DNA from: Streptomyces griseoruber
GTDB lineage: Bacteria; Actinomycetota; Actinomycetes; Streptomycetales; Streptomycetaceae
NCBI RefSeq assembly: GCF_001514205.1
Contig: NZ_KQ948775.1
Span: forward strand, 62,001-126,000
Length of the DNA: 64,000 nt
Direction of reading: 5' to 3'
Positions 42,516 through 50,300 of the stretch are shown here, one piece after another. The notes under the pieces are model-generated. The model ran no database searches. It was not told the origin of the DNA and saw nothing but the letters and a program-made list of their open reading frames with translations. A program made the translations under genes and the position numbers. Within the stretch, counting starts at the first letter, position 1, and the number at the start of each line of letters is the position of its first letter.

Positions 42516-42684
42516 CTAGTGCCGCGGCAGGCAACGTTCGCCCCGTCGCGACGCCCGGCACGCACTCTCGCCGCACCGGCCGAAAGCCCAAGTACGTCCA
42601 GTACGAGGACTTCCGGCCGGCACGCCGAGACCACGCACCGGACGCCGCTCCTTGACGGGCAAACGTTGCCTGCCGCGGCACTAG
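42516..42684. mobile_element. MITE-like element with CTAG duplications
   Basis: A 161-base non-coding element (42520-42680) is bounded by perfect 19-base terminal inverted repeats (TGCCGCGGCAGGCAACGTT and its complement) that extend imperfectly through nearly the whole length, with an inner pair GGCCGAAAG/CTTCCGGCC near the middle. It is flanked on both sides by CTAG (42516-42519 and 42681-42684), consistent with a 4-base target duplication as used by IS5-type elements. The right CTAG contains the stop codon of the sensor kinase. It can also serve as a bidirectional terminator. Confidence 0.75.
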
Positions 42685-44042
42685 GAGCCCGAGCGCGGTG
42701 CGGCCCGCAGCGTGATCCGCACGCACAGGCCCCCGCCCGGCGCGTCCGTCAGGGCCACCGTCCCGCCGTCGTCCGTCACCAGCTGTTTGACGACGGCGAG
42801 GCCGAGGCCCGAGCCGGAGCGCCCGGTCAGGCCCTGACCGCGCCAGAAGCGGTCGAAGGCGCGGGACTTCTCCGCGTCCGACATGCCCGGTCCGCCGTCC
42901 GTGACGGAGAGGACCACCTCCCGCGCACCGGAGCCCGTCTCCAGCCGTACGGTGATCGTCCCGCCGTCCGGTGAGACCTCCAGCGCGTTCGAGAGCACGT
43001 TGTCCAGCACCTGGTCCAGATGACCGGGGCTGGCCAGCACAGACGGCCGGTCGTCGACACCACTCCCCCTGAGCGCGATGGTGACTCCGCGCTCGTCGGC
43101 GGCCGGTCTCCACACCGTCAGGCGTTCCGCCACGATGTCCCCGAGGGGCAGCGGCTCCGCGGCCGTGACCTTCGCCTCGGCCCGCGCCAGCACCAGCAGG
43201 CCGTTCACCAGCCGGCTCATCCGGACCACTTCGGCCGTCGCCTGCTCCACGTCCTCCCGTACGAACTCGTCGTCCACCCCGTCCGCGATGTTGTCCAGCG
43301 ACAGCCGCAGGGCCGTGAGCGGGGTGCGGAGCTGGTGGGAGGCGTCCGCGACGAAGATGCGCTGCGAGGCGACCAGGGTGTCCAGGCGCTCGGCGCCCTG
43401 GTTGAGGGTGCGGGCGAGGGTCTGGGTCTCGGCCGGGCCCGTCACGGGCGAGCGCGCGGTGAGGTCGCCGTCGCTGAACTTGCTCGCCATGGAGTTGAGT
43501 TCGCGCAAGGGGGCGGTGATCCGGCGGGCGGCGTACGCACCGATCGCGGCGGCCGCCGCCAGGACGAGCGCGGCGAGCCCGGCCCGGAAGCCCCAGATCG
43601 ACCACAGGCGCCGGGTCATGTCCGAGGTCGAGTAGACGATCCGTACGGCCGCGTCGCCCTCGGCGGGGACGGTGACCGTCAGGTTCCGGCCCCAGATGAA
43701 GTCCGAACCCCAGTCGGTGGTCGGCCTGTTGCGCTCCACGGCCCGGGTCAGTGCCGCGTCGGTGGCCGGCTCCGGCAGGTCCGGGGCGCAGGCGCCGGTG
43801 GGGGTGACCCGGACGGCGCCCGGGGTCTCATGGCTGTACGCCCTGGCCACCTTGGTCAGGGCCTCGCAGGAGATGCGGTCGCCGTTGCCCAGCAGCAGCG
43901 CCATGGTGTTGGCCTCGCGCAGGACGGACAGTTCGGTGTCGTCGCGCAGCTGCTTGGTGAGCGTGAAGGCGACCGGCACCGTGAACAGCAGGATGGCGAC
44001 CGCGACGAGCAGGATGTAGCTGCGGATGAGTTGCCGGTTCAC
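42681..44042 (-). CDS. sensor histidine kinase, OmpR-partner type
   Basis: 453 residues. A first membrane helix (about 9-29), an extracytoplasmic domain of about 115 residues with two Cys, a second helix (about 150-172), HAMP (ITAPLRELNSMASKFSDGDL), phosphoacceptor box FVADASHQLRTPLTALRLS with His236, and ATPase motifs NVLSNALEVSP, DGGPGMSDAE, FDRFWRG and GSGLGLAVV. It is co-translated with the regulator through an ATGA overlap. Its TAG stop is formed within the CTAG flank of the adjacent MITE-like element. Confidence 0.92.
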   Translation of the reverse strand: MNRQLIRSYILLVAVAILLFTVPVAFTLTKQLRDDTELSVLREANTMALLLGNGDRISCEALTKVARAYSHETPGAVRVTPTGACAPDLPEPATDAALTRAVERNRPTTDWGSDFIWGRNLTVTVPAEGDAAVRIVYSTSDMTRRLWSIWGFRAGLAALVLAAAAAIGAYAARRITAPLRELNSMASKFSDGDLTARSPVTGPAETQTLARTLNQGAERLDTLVASQRIFVADASHQLRTPLTALRLSLDNIADGVDDEFVREDVEQATAEVVRMSRLVNGLLVLARAEAKVTAAEPLPLGDIVAERLTVWRPAADERGVTIALRGSGVDDRPSVLASPGHLDQVLDNVLSNALEVSPDGGTITVRLETGSGAREVVLSVTDGGPGMSDAEKSRAFDRFWRGQGLTGRSGSGLGLAVVKQLVTDDGGTVALTDAPGGGLCVRITLRAAPRSGS

Positions 44043-44716
44043 GGGGTGTCTCCGGCGACCTCCAGGCGGAAGCCGACTCCCCGGACGGCCTCGATGGTGA
44101 TCGCGCCGGCGAGCTTGCGGCGAAGGGCCGCCACATGCACGTCCAGGGTCTTGGTGGGGCCGAACCAGTTGGCGTCCCAGACGGCCTCCATGATCTGCTC
44201 GCGCGACATCAGCGCGCCCGGCTCCTCGGTGAGGAAGGCCAGCAGGTCGTACTCCTTGGGGGCCAGTGCCACCTCCGCGCCGTCCAGGTGGACGCGGGCG
44301 GCCTTGCGGTCCACGGTCAGGCGCGTGCCGTAGCGGTCCGGGCCGGCGTCGGCCGGTGTGCGGGGCCGTACCCGCCGCATCACGGCCCGTATCCGCGCGA
44401 TGACCTCGCGCACCCCGAACGGTTTGGAGACGTAGTCGTCCGCGCCCAGCTCCAGGCCGACCACCCGGTCCGTCTCGTCGCTGCGCGCGCTGATCACGAT
44501 GATCGGCACGTCCCCGCGCCCGCGCAGCGCCTTGCAGACGTCCAGGCCGTCGGTGTCGGGCAGTCCGAGGTCGAGGAGCACGACGTCGTAGGGGCCGGGG
44601 TGGGCGAGGGCGGCGGCGCCCGTGGTGACCCAGTCGACCTCGAAGCCGTAGCGCTTCAGGCCGCGCCGCAGGGACTCGGCGACCGGCTCGTCGTCTTCCA
44701 CCAGGAGTACGTGCAC
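44039..44716 (-). CDS. response regulator, OmpR/PhoB family
   Basis: 225 residues. Receiver with Asp8-Asp9, phosphoacceptor Asp49 in VVLLDLGLPD, Lys in YVSKPFG, and a winged-helix domain (APKEYDLLAFLTEEPGALMS, RAVRGVGFRLE-like EAVRGVGFRL). It is the first gene of the pair with the kinase at 42681 and is divergent from aspartokinase. Targets are unknown. Confidence 0.93.
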   Translation of the reverse strand: MHVLLVEDDEPVAESLRRGLKRYGFEVDWVTTGAAALAHPGPYDVVLLDLGLPDTDGLDVCKALRGRGDVPIIVISARSDETDRVVGLELGADDYVSKPFGVREVIARIRAVMRRVRPRTPADAGPDRYGTRLTVDRKAARVHLDGAEVALAPKEYDLLAFLTEEPGALMSREQIMEAVWDANWFGPTKTLDVHVAALRRKLAGAITIEAVRGVGFRLEVAGDTP

Positions 44717-44854
44717 GCGACGCAGATTAGTCCTTGAAACTTAATTCACAGCCATCACTTGCGTATCAGTGGGCAGGTACCTCCCGAGCGGTCGCCCGGC
44801 CACCGCCGGACATCTCACCATGCGGTACTCCAGAGGTGGATTTCGGGCGCTCGT

Positions 44855-44860
44855 TAGACT
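44855..44860 (+). promoter_or_regulatory. -10 box upstream of aspartokinase
   Basis: TAGACT, about 35 bases before the start codon, leaves room for the GCGAGGAG ribosome site at 44882-44889. No T-box, lysine or SAM riboswitch fold was recognised in the 178-base divergent region. Confidence 0.4.
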
Positions 44861-44894
44861 GAGCCGACAGAGACGAACTGAGCGAGGAGCGCAC

Positions 44895-46166
44895 GTGGGC
44901 CTTGTCGTGCAGAAGTACGGAGGCTCCTCCGTAGCCGATGCCGAGGGCATCAAGCGCGTCGCCAAGCGGATCGTGGAAGCGAAGAAGAACGGCCACCAGG
45001 TGGTCGTCGTCGTTTCCGCGATGGGCGACACGACGGACGAGCTGATCGATCTCGCCGAGCAGGTGTCACCGATGCCTGCCGGGCGTGAGTTCGACATGCT
45101 GCTGACCGCCGGAGAGCGGATCTCCATGGCCCTGCTGGCGATGGCGATCAAAAACCTGGGCCACGAGGCCCAGAGCTTCACCGGCAGCCAGGCAGGCGTC
45201 ATCACCGACTCGGTCCACAACAAAGCCCGGATCATCGATGTCACGCCGGGCCGCATCCGGGAGTCCCTTGACAAGGGCAACATCGCCATCGTCGCCGGGT
45301 TCCAGGGCGTCAGCCAGGACAAGAAGGACATCACGACCCTGGGCCGCGGTGGCTCCGACACGACCGCCGTCGCCCTCGCCGCCGCGCTCGACGCCGAGGT
45401 CTGCGAGATCTACACCGACGTCGACGGTGTGTTCACCGCCGACCCGCGGGTGGTCAAGAAGGCCCGGAAGATCGACTGGATCGCCTTCGAGGACATGCTG
45501 GAGCTCGCGGCCTCCGGCTCCAAGGTGCTGCTCCACCGCTGTGTGGAGTACGCCCGCCGTTACAACATCCCGATCCATGTGCGGTCCAGCTTCAGCGGAC
45601 TTCAGGGCACCTGGGTCAGCAGTGAGCCGATTGGGGACCGCAAGGTGGAGCAGGCCATCATCTCCGGTGTCGCGCACGACACCTCCGAGGCCAAGGTCAC
45701 GGTCGTCGGTGTGCCGGACAAGCCGGGCGAGGCCGCCGCGATCTTCCGGACGATCTCGAACGCCGAGATCAACATCGACATGATCGTGCAGAACGTGTCC
45801 GCCGCCTCCACCGGGCTGACCGACATCTCCTTCACGCTCCCCAAGGCGGAGGGCCGCAAGGCCATCGACGCGCTGGAGCGGAACAAGGAGGGCATCGGCT
45901 TCGACTCGCTGCGCTACGACGACCAGATCGGCAAGATCTCGCTGGTCGGCGCGGGCATGAAGACCAACCCCGGGGTCACCGCGGACTTCTTCACCGCCCT
46001 GTCCGACGCGGGGGTGAACATCGAGCTCATCTCGACCTCCGAGATCCGGATCTCGGTCGTCACCCGCGCCGACGACGTCAACGAGGCCGTCCGCGCCGTG
46101 CACACCGCCTTCGGGCTGGACTCCGACAGCGACGAGGCCGTCGTCTACGGAGGCACCGGGCGCTGA
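44895..46166 (+). CDS. ask: aspartokinase
   Basis: 423 residues. It phosphorylates aspartate, the first step to lysine, threonine, methionine and diaminopimelate. Features: VQKYGGSSVADAEGIKRVAK at the N-terminus, TLGRGGSDTTAVALAAAL, EIYTDVDGVFTADPR, and two C-terminal ACT domains (from about 265) for feedback control. GTG 44895 with GGAG upstream is used; an in-frame GTG-rich upstream extension looks non-coding. It overlaps asd by one base (TGATG), forming the classical ask-asd operon. Confidence 0.97.
   Translation: MGLVVQKYGGSSVADAEGIKRVAKRIVEAKKNGHQVVVVVSAMGDTTDELIDLAEQVSPMPAGREFDMLLTAGERISMALLAMAIKNLGHEAQSFTGSQAGVITDSVHNKARIIDVTPGRIRESLDKGNIAIVAGFQGVSQDKKDITTLGRGGSDTTAVALAAALDAEVCEIYTDVDGVFTADPRVVKKARKIDWIAFEDMLELAASGSKVLLHRCVEYARRYNIPIHVRSSFSGLQGTWVSSEPIGDRKVEQAIISGVAHDTSEAKVTVVGVPDKPGEAAAIFRTISNAEINIDMIVQNVSAASTGLTDISFTLPKAEGRKAIDALERNKEGIGFDSLRYDDQIGKISLVGAGMKTNPGVTADFFTALSDAGVNIELISTSEIRISVVTRADDVNEAVRAVHTAFGLDSDSDEAVVYGGTGR
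45645..46166 (+). CDS. probable internal start: aspartokinase beta subunit
   Basis: An in-frame GTG at 45645, preceded by GGGGACC, opens at VEQAIISGVAHDTSEAKV. This corresponds to the position where the separately translated regulatory (beta) subunit of alpha2beta2 aspartokinases begins in Corynebacterium and Bacillus. The 173-residue product would consist of the two ACT domains. This is inference from family knowledge plus the start context. Confidence 0.5.
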   Translation: MEQAIISGVAHDTSEAKVTVVGVPDKPGEAAAIFRTISNAEINIDMIVQNVSAASTGLTDISFTLPKAEGRKAIDALERNKEGIGFDSLRYDDQIGKISLVGAGMKTNPGVTADFFTALSDAGVNIELISTSEIRISVVTRADDVNEAVRAVHTAFGLDSDSDEAVVYGGTGR

Positions 46167-47224
46167 TGCCCCCCACCAGCCGGCCGACGCTCGCGGTCGT
46201 GGGGGCGACCGGAGCCGTCGGCACCGTCATGCTCCAGATCCTGTCCCACCGGGCGGACATCTGGGGCGAGATCCGTCTCGTCGCCTCACTGCGCTCGGCC
46301 GGCCGCAAGCTGGCCGTGCGCGGCGAGGAGGTCGAGGTCACGGCCCTGTCGGAGGAGGCCTTCGACGGGGTCGACATCGCCCTGTTCGACGTGCCGGACG
46401 AGGTCGCCGCGCAGTGGGCGCCGATCGCCGCCGCCCGGGGCGTGGTCGTCGTGGACAACTCCGGCGCCTTCCGGATGGACCCGGACGTGCCCCTGGTCGT
46501 CCCCGAGGTCAATCCGCACGCCGTGCACATCCGGCCGCGCGGGATCGTCGCCAACCCCAACTGCACCACCCTGTCGATGATCGTCGCCCTGGGCGCGCTG
46601 CACGCCGCGTACGGGCTGCGCGAGCTGGTGGTGTCCTCGTACCAGGCGGTCAGCGGGGCCGGGCGGGCCGGGGTGGAGACGCTCCGGCAGCAGATCGCGC
46701 TGGTCGCCGGCACCGAGCTGGGGACCTGCCCCGGTGACGTGCGGCGGGCCGTCGGCGAGAACACCGGGCCGTTCCCGGAGCCGGTCGCGCTGAACGTCGT
46801 ACCGTGGGCCGGGACGCTGCGCGAGGACGGCTGGTCGTCGGAGGAGATGAAGGTGCGGGACGAGTCCCGCAAGATCCTCGGACTGCCGAGGCTGCCGGTG
46901 GCCGTGACCTGTGTCCGGGTGCCGGTCGTCACCACGCACTCCCTCACCGTGCACGCCCGCTTCCAGGACACGGTCACCGTGGACGGCGCCCGCGAGATCA
47001 TCGCCACCGCGCCCGGGGTCGTCCTGTTCGACAACCCGGAGGCGGGGGAGTTCCCCACGCCGGCCGATGTCGTCGGCACCGACCCGACCTGGGTGGGCCG
47101 GGTCCGGCGGGCCCTGGACGACCCGACCGCCCTGGAGCTGTTCGTCTGCGGGGACAATCTGCGCAAAGGGGCCGCTCTGAACGCCGCGCAGATCGCCGAA
47201 CTGGTGGCGGCCGAGCGGAACTGA
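46166..47224 (+). CDS. asd: aspartate-semialdehyde dehydrogenase
   Basis: 352 residues. It reduces aspartyl phosphate to the semialdehyde with NADPH. The N-terminal AVVGATGAVGTVMLQIL binds NADP, the active-site Cys lies in VANPNCTTL, SYQAVSGAGRAG follows, and TCVRVPVVTTHSL includes the catalytic His. It is directly coupled to aspartokinase. A GC-rich palindrome (CCCTGGCCAGGG, 47253-47264) soon after the stop may contribute to termination. Confidence 0.97.
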   Translation: MPPTSRPTLAVVGATGAVGTVMLQILSHRADIWGEIRLVASLRSAGRKLAVRGEEVEVTALSEEAFDGVDIALFDVPDEVAAQWAPIAAARGVVVVDNSGAFRMDPDVPLVVPEVNPHAVHIRPRGIVANPNCTTLSMIVALGALHAAYGLRELVVSSYQAVSGAGRAGVETLRQQIALVAGTELGTCPGDVRRAVGENTGPFPEPVALNVVPWAGTLREDGWSSEEMKVRDESRKILGLPRLPVAVTCVRVPVVTTHSLTVHARFQDTVTVDGAREIIATAPGVVLFDNPEAGEFPTPADVVGTDPTWVGRVRRALDDPTALELFVCGDNLRKGAALNAAQIAELVAAERN

Positions 47225-47552
47225 CCCGCCAGTCAGGAACGGTCGGCAAAAGCCCTGGCCAGGGGCGTGGCAAAGTGTGAGCCGGTCGATGGTTCAGGCC
47301 ACTTGTCTCGGACAGCGTTGTCGTCTGAAGATTGCCGAAGACTTCCTCCCCGTTCTGTGCAACCGCGCGCAGGGCGGGGAGCGTCTTTGCGGTCCCGGCG
47401 TGGGGACGCCGTGATCCGGGCGTGGGGACGCCCGTTCATATGGGATACAAGGGAAGAGCGGGACACATGAGACGGGTAGGCGTGGCCTCGTCCGACGGAA
47501 AAGTGACGCCCGGCACGTACAACCTCCACGGGGGGACGTGTGTCCAACTGGC
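47225..47552. other. intergenic region between asd and the sigma factor gene
   Basis: About 328 bases without a convincing gene. It contains the palindrome CCCTGGCCAGGG at 47253-47264, and two copies of GGCGTGGGGACGCC (47397-47410 and 47419-47432), each able to form a 5-base stem. A long leader for the sigma-factor mRNA or several regulator sites would fit. No standard ECF -35 GGAAC with matching -10 CGTC was found at proper spacing. Confidence 0.5.
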
Positions 47553-48218
47553 GTGGCAGAGGTACTCGAACTCCCCCTGGCTCGCGCCGTCCTCCGACCC
47601 CGGGTCGCCGGGGCGCCCGGCGGCATGCCGGTGATCGCGCCCATGCCCGCAGCGCGGCCCACCCGCATCCCCAGCCAGCGTGACGGCGCCGAGCAGCCCG
47701 CCTCCGCCGAGAACGCCGTGGCCGCCGGTACCACCGTCGACCACCTCACCGAGACCTACCGGGCCCACTACCGGTCCCTGCTCGGTCTCGCCGCCCTCCT
47801 CCTCGACGACACCGCCTCCTGCGAGGACGTCGTCCAGGAGGCCTTCATCCGGGTCCACTCCGCGCGCAAACGCGTCCGCGACCCGGAGAAGACCCTCGCC
47901 TATCTCCGCCAGACGGTCGTCAACCTCTCCCGCTCCGCCCTGCGCCGCCGCATCCTCGGACTGAAGCTGCTGTCCAAGCCGATGCCGGACATGGCCAGCG
48001 CGGAGGAGGGCGCCTACGACCAGCTGGAGCGCGACTCCCTCATCAAGGCGATGAAGGGCCTCCAGCGCCGCCAGCGCGAGGTCCTCGTCCTGCGCTACTT
48101 CGCCGACATGACCGAGGCCCAGGTCGCCGAGACCCTCGGCATCTCCCTCGGGTCGGTCAAGGCGTACGGCTCACGCGGCATAGCCGCCCTGCGCATCGCG
48201 ATGGAGGCGGCGGCGTGA
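47553..48218 (+). CDS. ECF-type RNA polymerase sigma factor (SigE family)
   Basis: About 221 residues. Region 2 (DHLTETYRAHYRSLLGLAALL, EDVVQEAFIRVHSARKRVRD) and region 4 (LQRRQREVLVLRYFADMTEAQVAETLGISLGSVKAYGSRG) are complete. The extension of about 60 residues before region 2 is rich in Pro/Ala. The start is uncertain: GTG 47553 opens AEVLELP, but GTG 47538 (with GGGGG upstream) or ATG 47626 are possible. The stop overlaps the next gene (GTGA), which encodes a one-helix membrane protein likely to regulate it. Confidence 0.85.
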   Translation: MAEVLELPLARAVLRPRVAGAPGGMPVIAPMPAARPTRIPSQRDGAEQPASAENAVAAGTTVDHLTETYRAHYRSLLGLAALLLDDTASCEDVVQEAFIRVHSARKRVRDPEKTLAYLRQTVVNLSRSALRRRILGLKLLSKPMPDMASAEEGAYDQLERDSLIKAMKGLQRRQREVLVLRYFADMTEAQVAETLGISLGSVKAYGSRGIAALRIAMEAAA

Positions 48219-49360
48219 ACGGCGAGGCCGAGGGCCGCGACTCGCACGAGCGCCACGAGCCGTACGCATGGCACGAGCCGATGCGGCCGGAGACAGACGA
48301 TCCGAAGCACTCGCACGCTGGGAACGAAACCGTGAACCACCACCTCGACGACCAGGGCCGGGGCGGGCTCGACGCGGACGAGCTGGCACTGCGCCGGATG
48401 CTCCACCAGGCGGTCCGGGAGATGGAACCGCGCGACGGGACGCTGAACCATCTGCGCCGTGCCGTTCCCGCCCGCCGGGCCCGCAAGCGGCAGGCGGCCG
48501 TCGGCATGGCGGCCGCCGCGCTCTTCGTCGGCACCGCCGTCCCCGCCGTCCTGCACGTCTCCGCCGCGGGCGGCTCCGACGCCACCCCCGCCATCGCCGG
48601 CCAGGCCTCCCAGGCCCAGGGCGGCACCAGCCAGGGCAAGGGGCCCGACGGGAGCACCGGCGGCAAGGTCGGCGACTCCGCCGGCAAGACCGACGAACAG
48701 GGCAAGAGCGGCAGCACCGGCTCCGGCGAGAGCAAGGGCACGGCCGGCACCGGCGCCTCCAGCGGCAGCGAGTCCTCCACCAGCACCGCCCAGGCCGCCC
48801 CCGCCTGCACCGCCTCCCAGCTCGGCTCCACCTCCGCGAACGTCGCGGGCGCCGACTCCGCCGGGATCGTCTACGGCACCTTCCGCGTCGCCAACGTCTC
48901 GGGCGCGGCCTGTACCGTCGCCGGCGCCGTCACCCTCACCCCGGGCGCCCAGGGCGCGGCCGACCCGACGAAGATCACCGTGGTGCAGCACGCCTCCGGC
49001 GACGCGGCGGCCGGCCTGCCCGACCCCTCCCTCTACGTCACCCAGTACGTCCTCGCGCCGGGGTCCGCCTACGAGGTGAAGTTCGCCTGGCAGCCGACCG
49101 AGACCTGTCCCACCACGAGCACCACCGGCGGCACCACCGGAGGCGAGTCCTCGCCCTCCCCGACGCCGACCGAGCAGGCCGCCACCACCGGTGACACCTC
49201 CGCGGGCACCACCACCCAGCTGCTCACCGAGGACGGCACCGCCGACGGCAGTGTGCTCGTGACGTACACCACGGACGACGGGTCCACGACGGTCTCGGCG
49301 ACCGTGTCGAATGCCTGTGCGGGCACGATCTACCGGACGGGCGTGCTGGCGTCCTCCTGA
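48215..49360 (+). CDS. membrane protein, probable sigma regulator, DUF4232-like exterior
   Basis: 381 residues. A cytoplasmic N-terminus of about 90 residues rich in His/Glu, with LRRMLHQAVREMEPRDGTLNHLRRAVPARRARKR, one membrane helix (about 97-115), then a Gly/Ser/Thr-rich linker and an external domain (about 195-381) with paired Cys, resembling DUF4232 (ASQLGSTSANVAGADSAGIVYG, FRVANVSGAACTVAG). The gene overlaps the sigma factor gene and resembles anti-sigma layouts, although no zinc anti-sigma HxxxCxxC motif is present. Its 3' end overlaps the convergent SURF1 gene by 31 bases. Confidence 0.7.
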   Translation: MNGEAEGRDSHERHEPYAWHEPMRPETDDPKHSHAGNETVNHHLDDQGRGGLDADELALRRMLHQAVREMEPRDGTLNHLRRAVPARRARKRQAAVGMAAAALFVGTAVPAVLHVSAAGGSDATPAIAGQASQAQGGTSQGKGPDGSTGGKVGDSAGKTDEQGKSGSTGSGESKGTAGTGASSGSESSTSTAQAAPACTASQLGSTSANVAGADSAGIVYGTFRVANVSGAACTVAGAVTLTPGAQGAADPTKITVVQHASGDAAAGLPDPSLYVTQYVLAPGSAYEVKFAWQPTETCPTTSTTGGTTGGESSPSPTPTEQAATTGDTSAGTTTQLLTEDGTADGSVLVTYTTDDGSTTVSATVSNACAGTIYRTGVLASS

Positions 49361-50139
49361 ACGCCGAGGGGCGCGGTCTCCTCGGGAGCGATCCCGAGGG
49401 CCGCGTCCCGCGCGAACTCCACCTCGCGGCGCAGCAGCCGGAACCACATGAACACCACGAACCCGGCGAAGACGAACCACTCGCCGGTGTAGCCCAGGTT
49501 CTGGAACGCCTTCAGGTCCAGCCCGGTGTTCGGGGCCGCGCTCACCGGCACCGTCCTCATCCCGCCGTCGGCGGAGTCGAGGGTGACCCAGGCGTCGTAG
49601 ACGTCGTACGGCACGAGGTTGATCAGGGACGCGGCGCTGATCGCGGCGGTCTGGCCGGACGGCAGGCCGCCCTGGGCGCTCACGCCGTTGTCGCCCGGCT
49701 GCTCGGAGGCCTGGAGCGAGCCGGTCACGGTGACCTCGCCGGAGGGCGGTGCGGGGGCCTTCGCGGCGTCCGCCGTGCCGGGCAGCCAGCCGCGGACCAC
49801 GGGCAGGGCCTCGCCGCCGTCGGTGCGCAGCAGGGTCAGCACGTAGAAGCCGCTCGTCCCGTCCAGTTCCCGGCCCGGGACCAGCAGCTGCCTGCCGTAC
49901 CGGCCGGTGGCGGTGACCTGCTTGCCGACGGTCGCCTTGTCCACGGGCAGCAGCTCGGCGAGCGGCCGGGCCGCCTCCTCGCGGTCGGTCTCGGCCTGCG
50001 CCTTCGCCGTCCGGTGGTCGTCGACCCGCGCCTCGAACCGGCTCAGCTGCCAGGACCCCATGAACACACAGAAGGGGATGGCCAGCAGCACGAAGACGTT
50101 GATCCCCCACCAGCGGGGCGTCAGCAGGAACCGGTACAC
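49330..50139 (-). CDS. SURF1-family cytochrome oxidase assembly protein
   Basis: 269 residues from GTG 50139. Typical SURF1 order: an N-terminal membrane helix (FLLTPRWWGINVFVLLAIPF), GSWQLSRFEAR, a periplasmic domain with TGRYGRQLLVPGRELDGTSG and VVRGWLPG, and a C-terminal helix. SURF1 helps haem insertion or assembly of cytochrome c oxidase. TACCGT 6 bases upstream supports GTG 50139; an in-frame ATG at 50214 would add 25 residues. No oxidase genes are adjacent. Confidence 0.85.
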   Translation of the reverse strand: MYRFLLTPRWWGINVFVLLAIPFCVFMGSWQLSRFEARVDDHRTAKAQAETDREEAARPLAELLPVDKATVGKQVTATGRYGRQLLVPGRELDGTSGFYVLTLLRTDGGEALPVVRGWLPGTADAAKAPAPPSGEVTVTGSLQASEQPGDNGVSAQGGLPSGQTAAISAASLINLVPYDVYDAWVTLDSADGGMRTVPVSAAPNTGLDLKAFQNLGYTGEWFVFAGFVVFMWFRLLRREVEFARDAALGIAPEETAPLGVQEDASTPVR

Positions 50140-50300
50140 GCCACCACGGTACGTGGCACGGCTCCGGCGCCCGGGCGCGGGGTGGGGCGCACTGGTTGCA
50201 GTCACCACAGACATTGGTCTGACCTGCGCGGATGTAAAGGTTATCCACAGGCCGTGCTCAGCGGAGGTCGTTTGTCGCCGAGGGCGGGCAGTATGGGTCC

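Noticed and set aside
44769..44894. Longer aspartokinase starting upstream at 44769
   Set aside because: The extension is not protein-like, covers a -10 box, and the ribosome site and family N-terminus point to GTG 44895.
48459..49194. Pro/Arg-rich plus-strand frames inside the DUF4232-like gene
   Set aside because: Alternative-frame readings of a Gly/Ser/Thr-rich coding region, with no starts or domains.
50241..50249. DnaA box TTATCCACA / replication origin
   Set aside because: A single 9-base match with no cluster, no dnaA-dnaN nearby; expected by chance.
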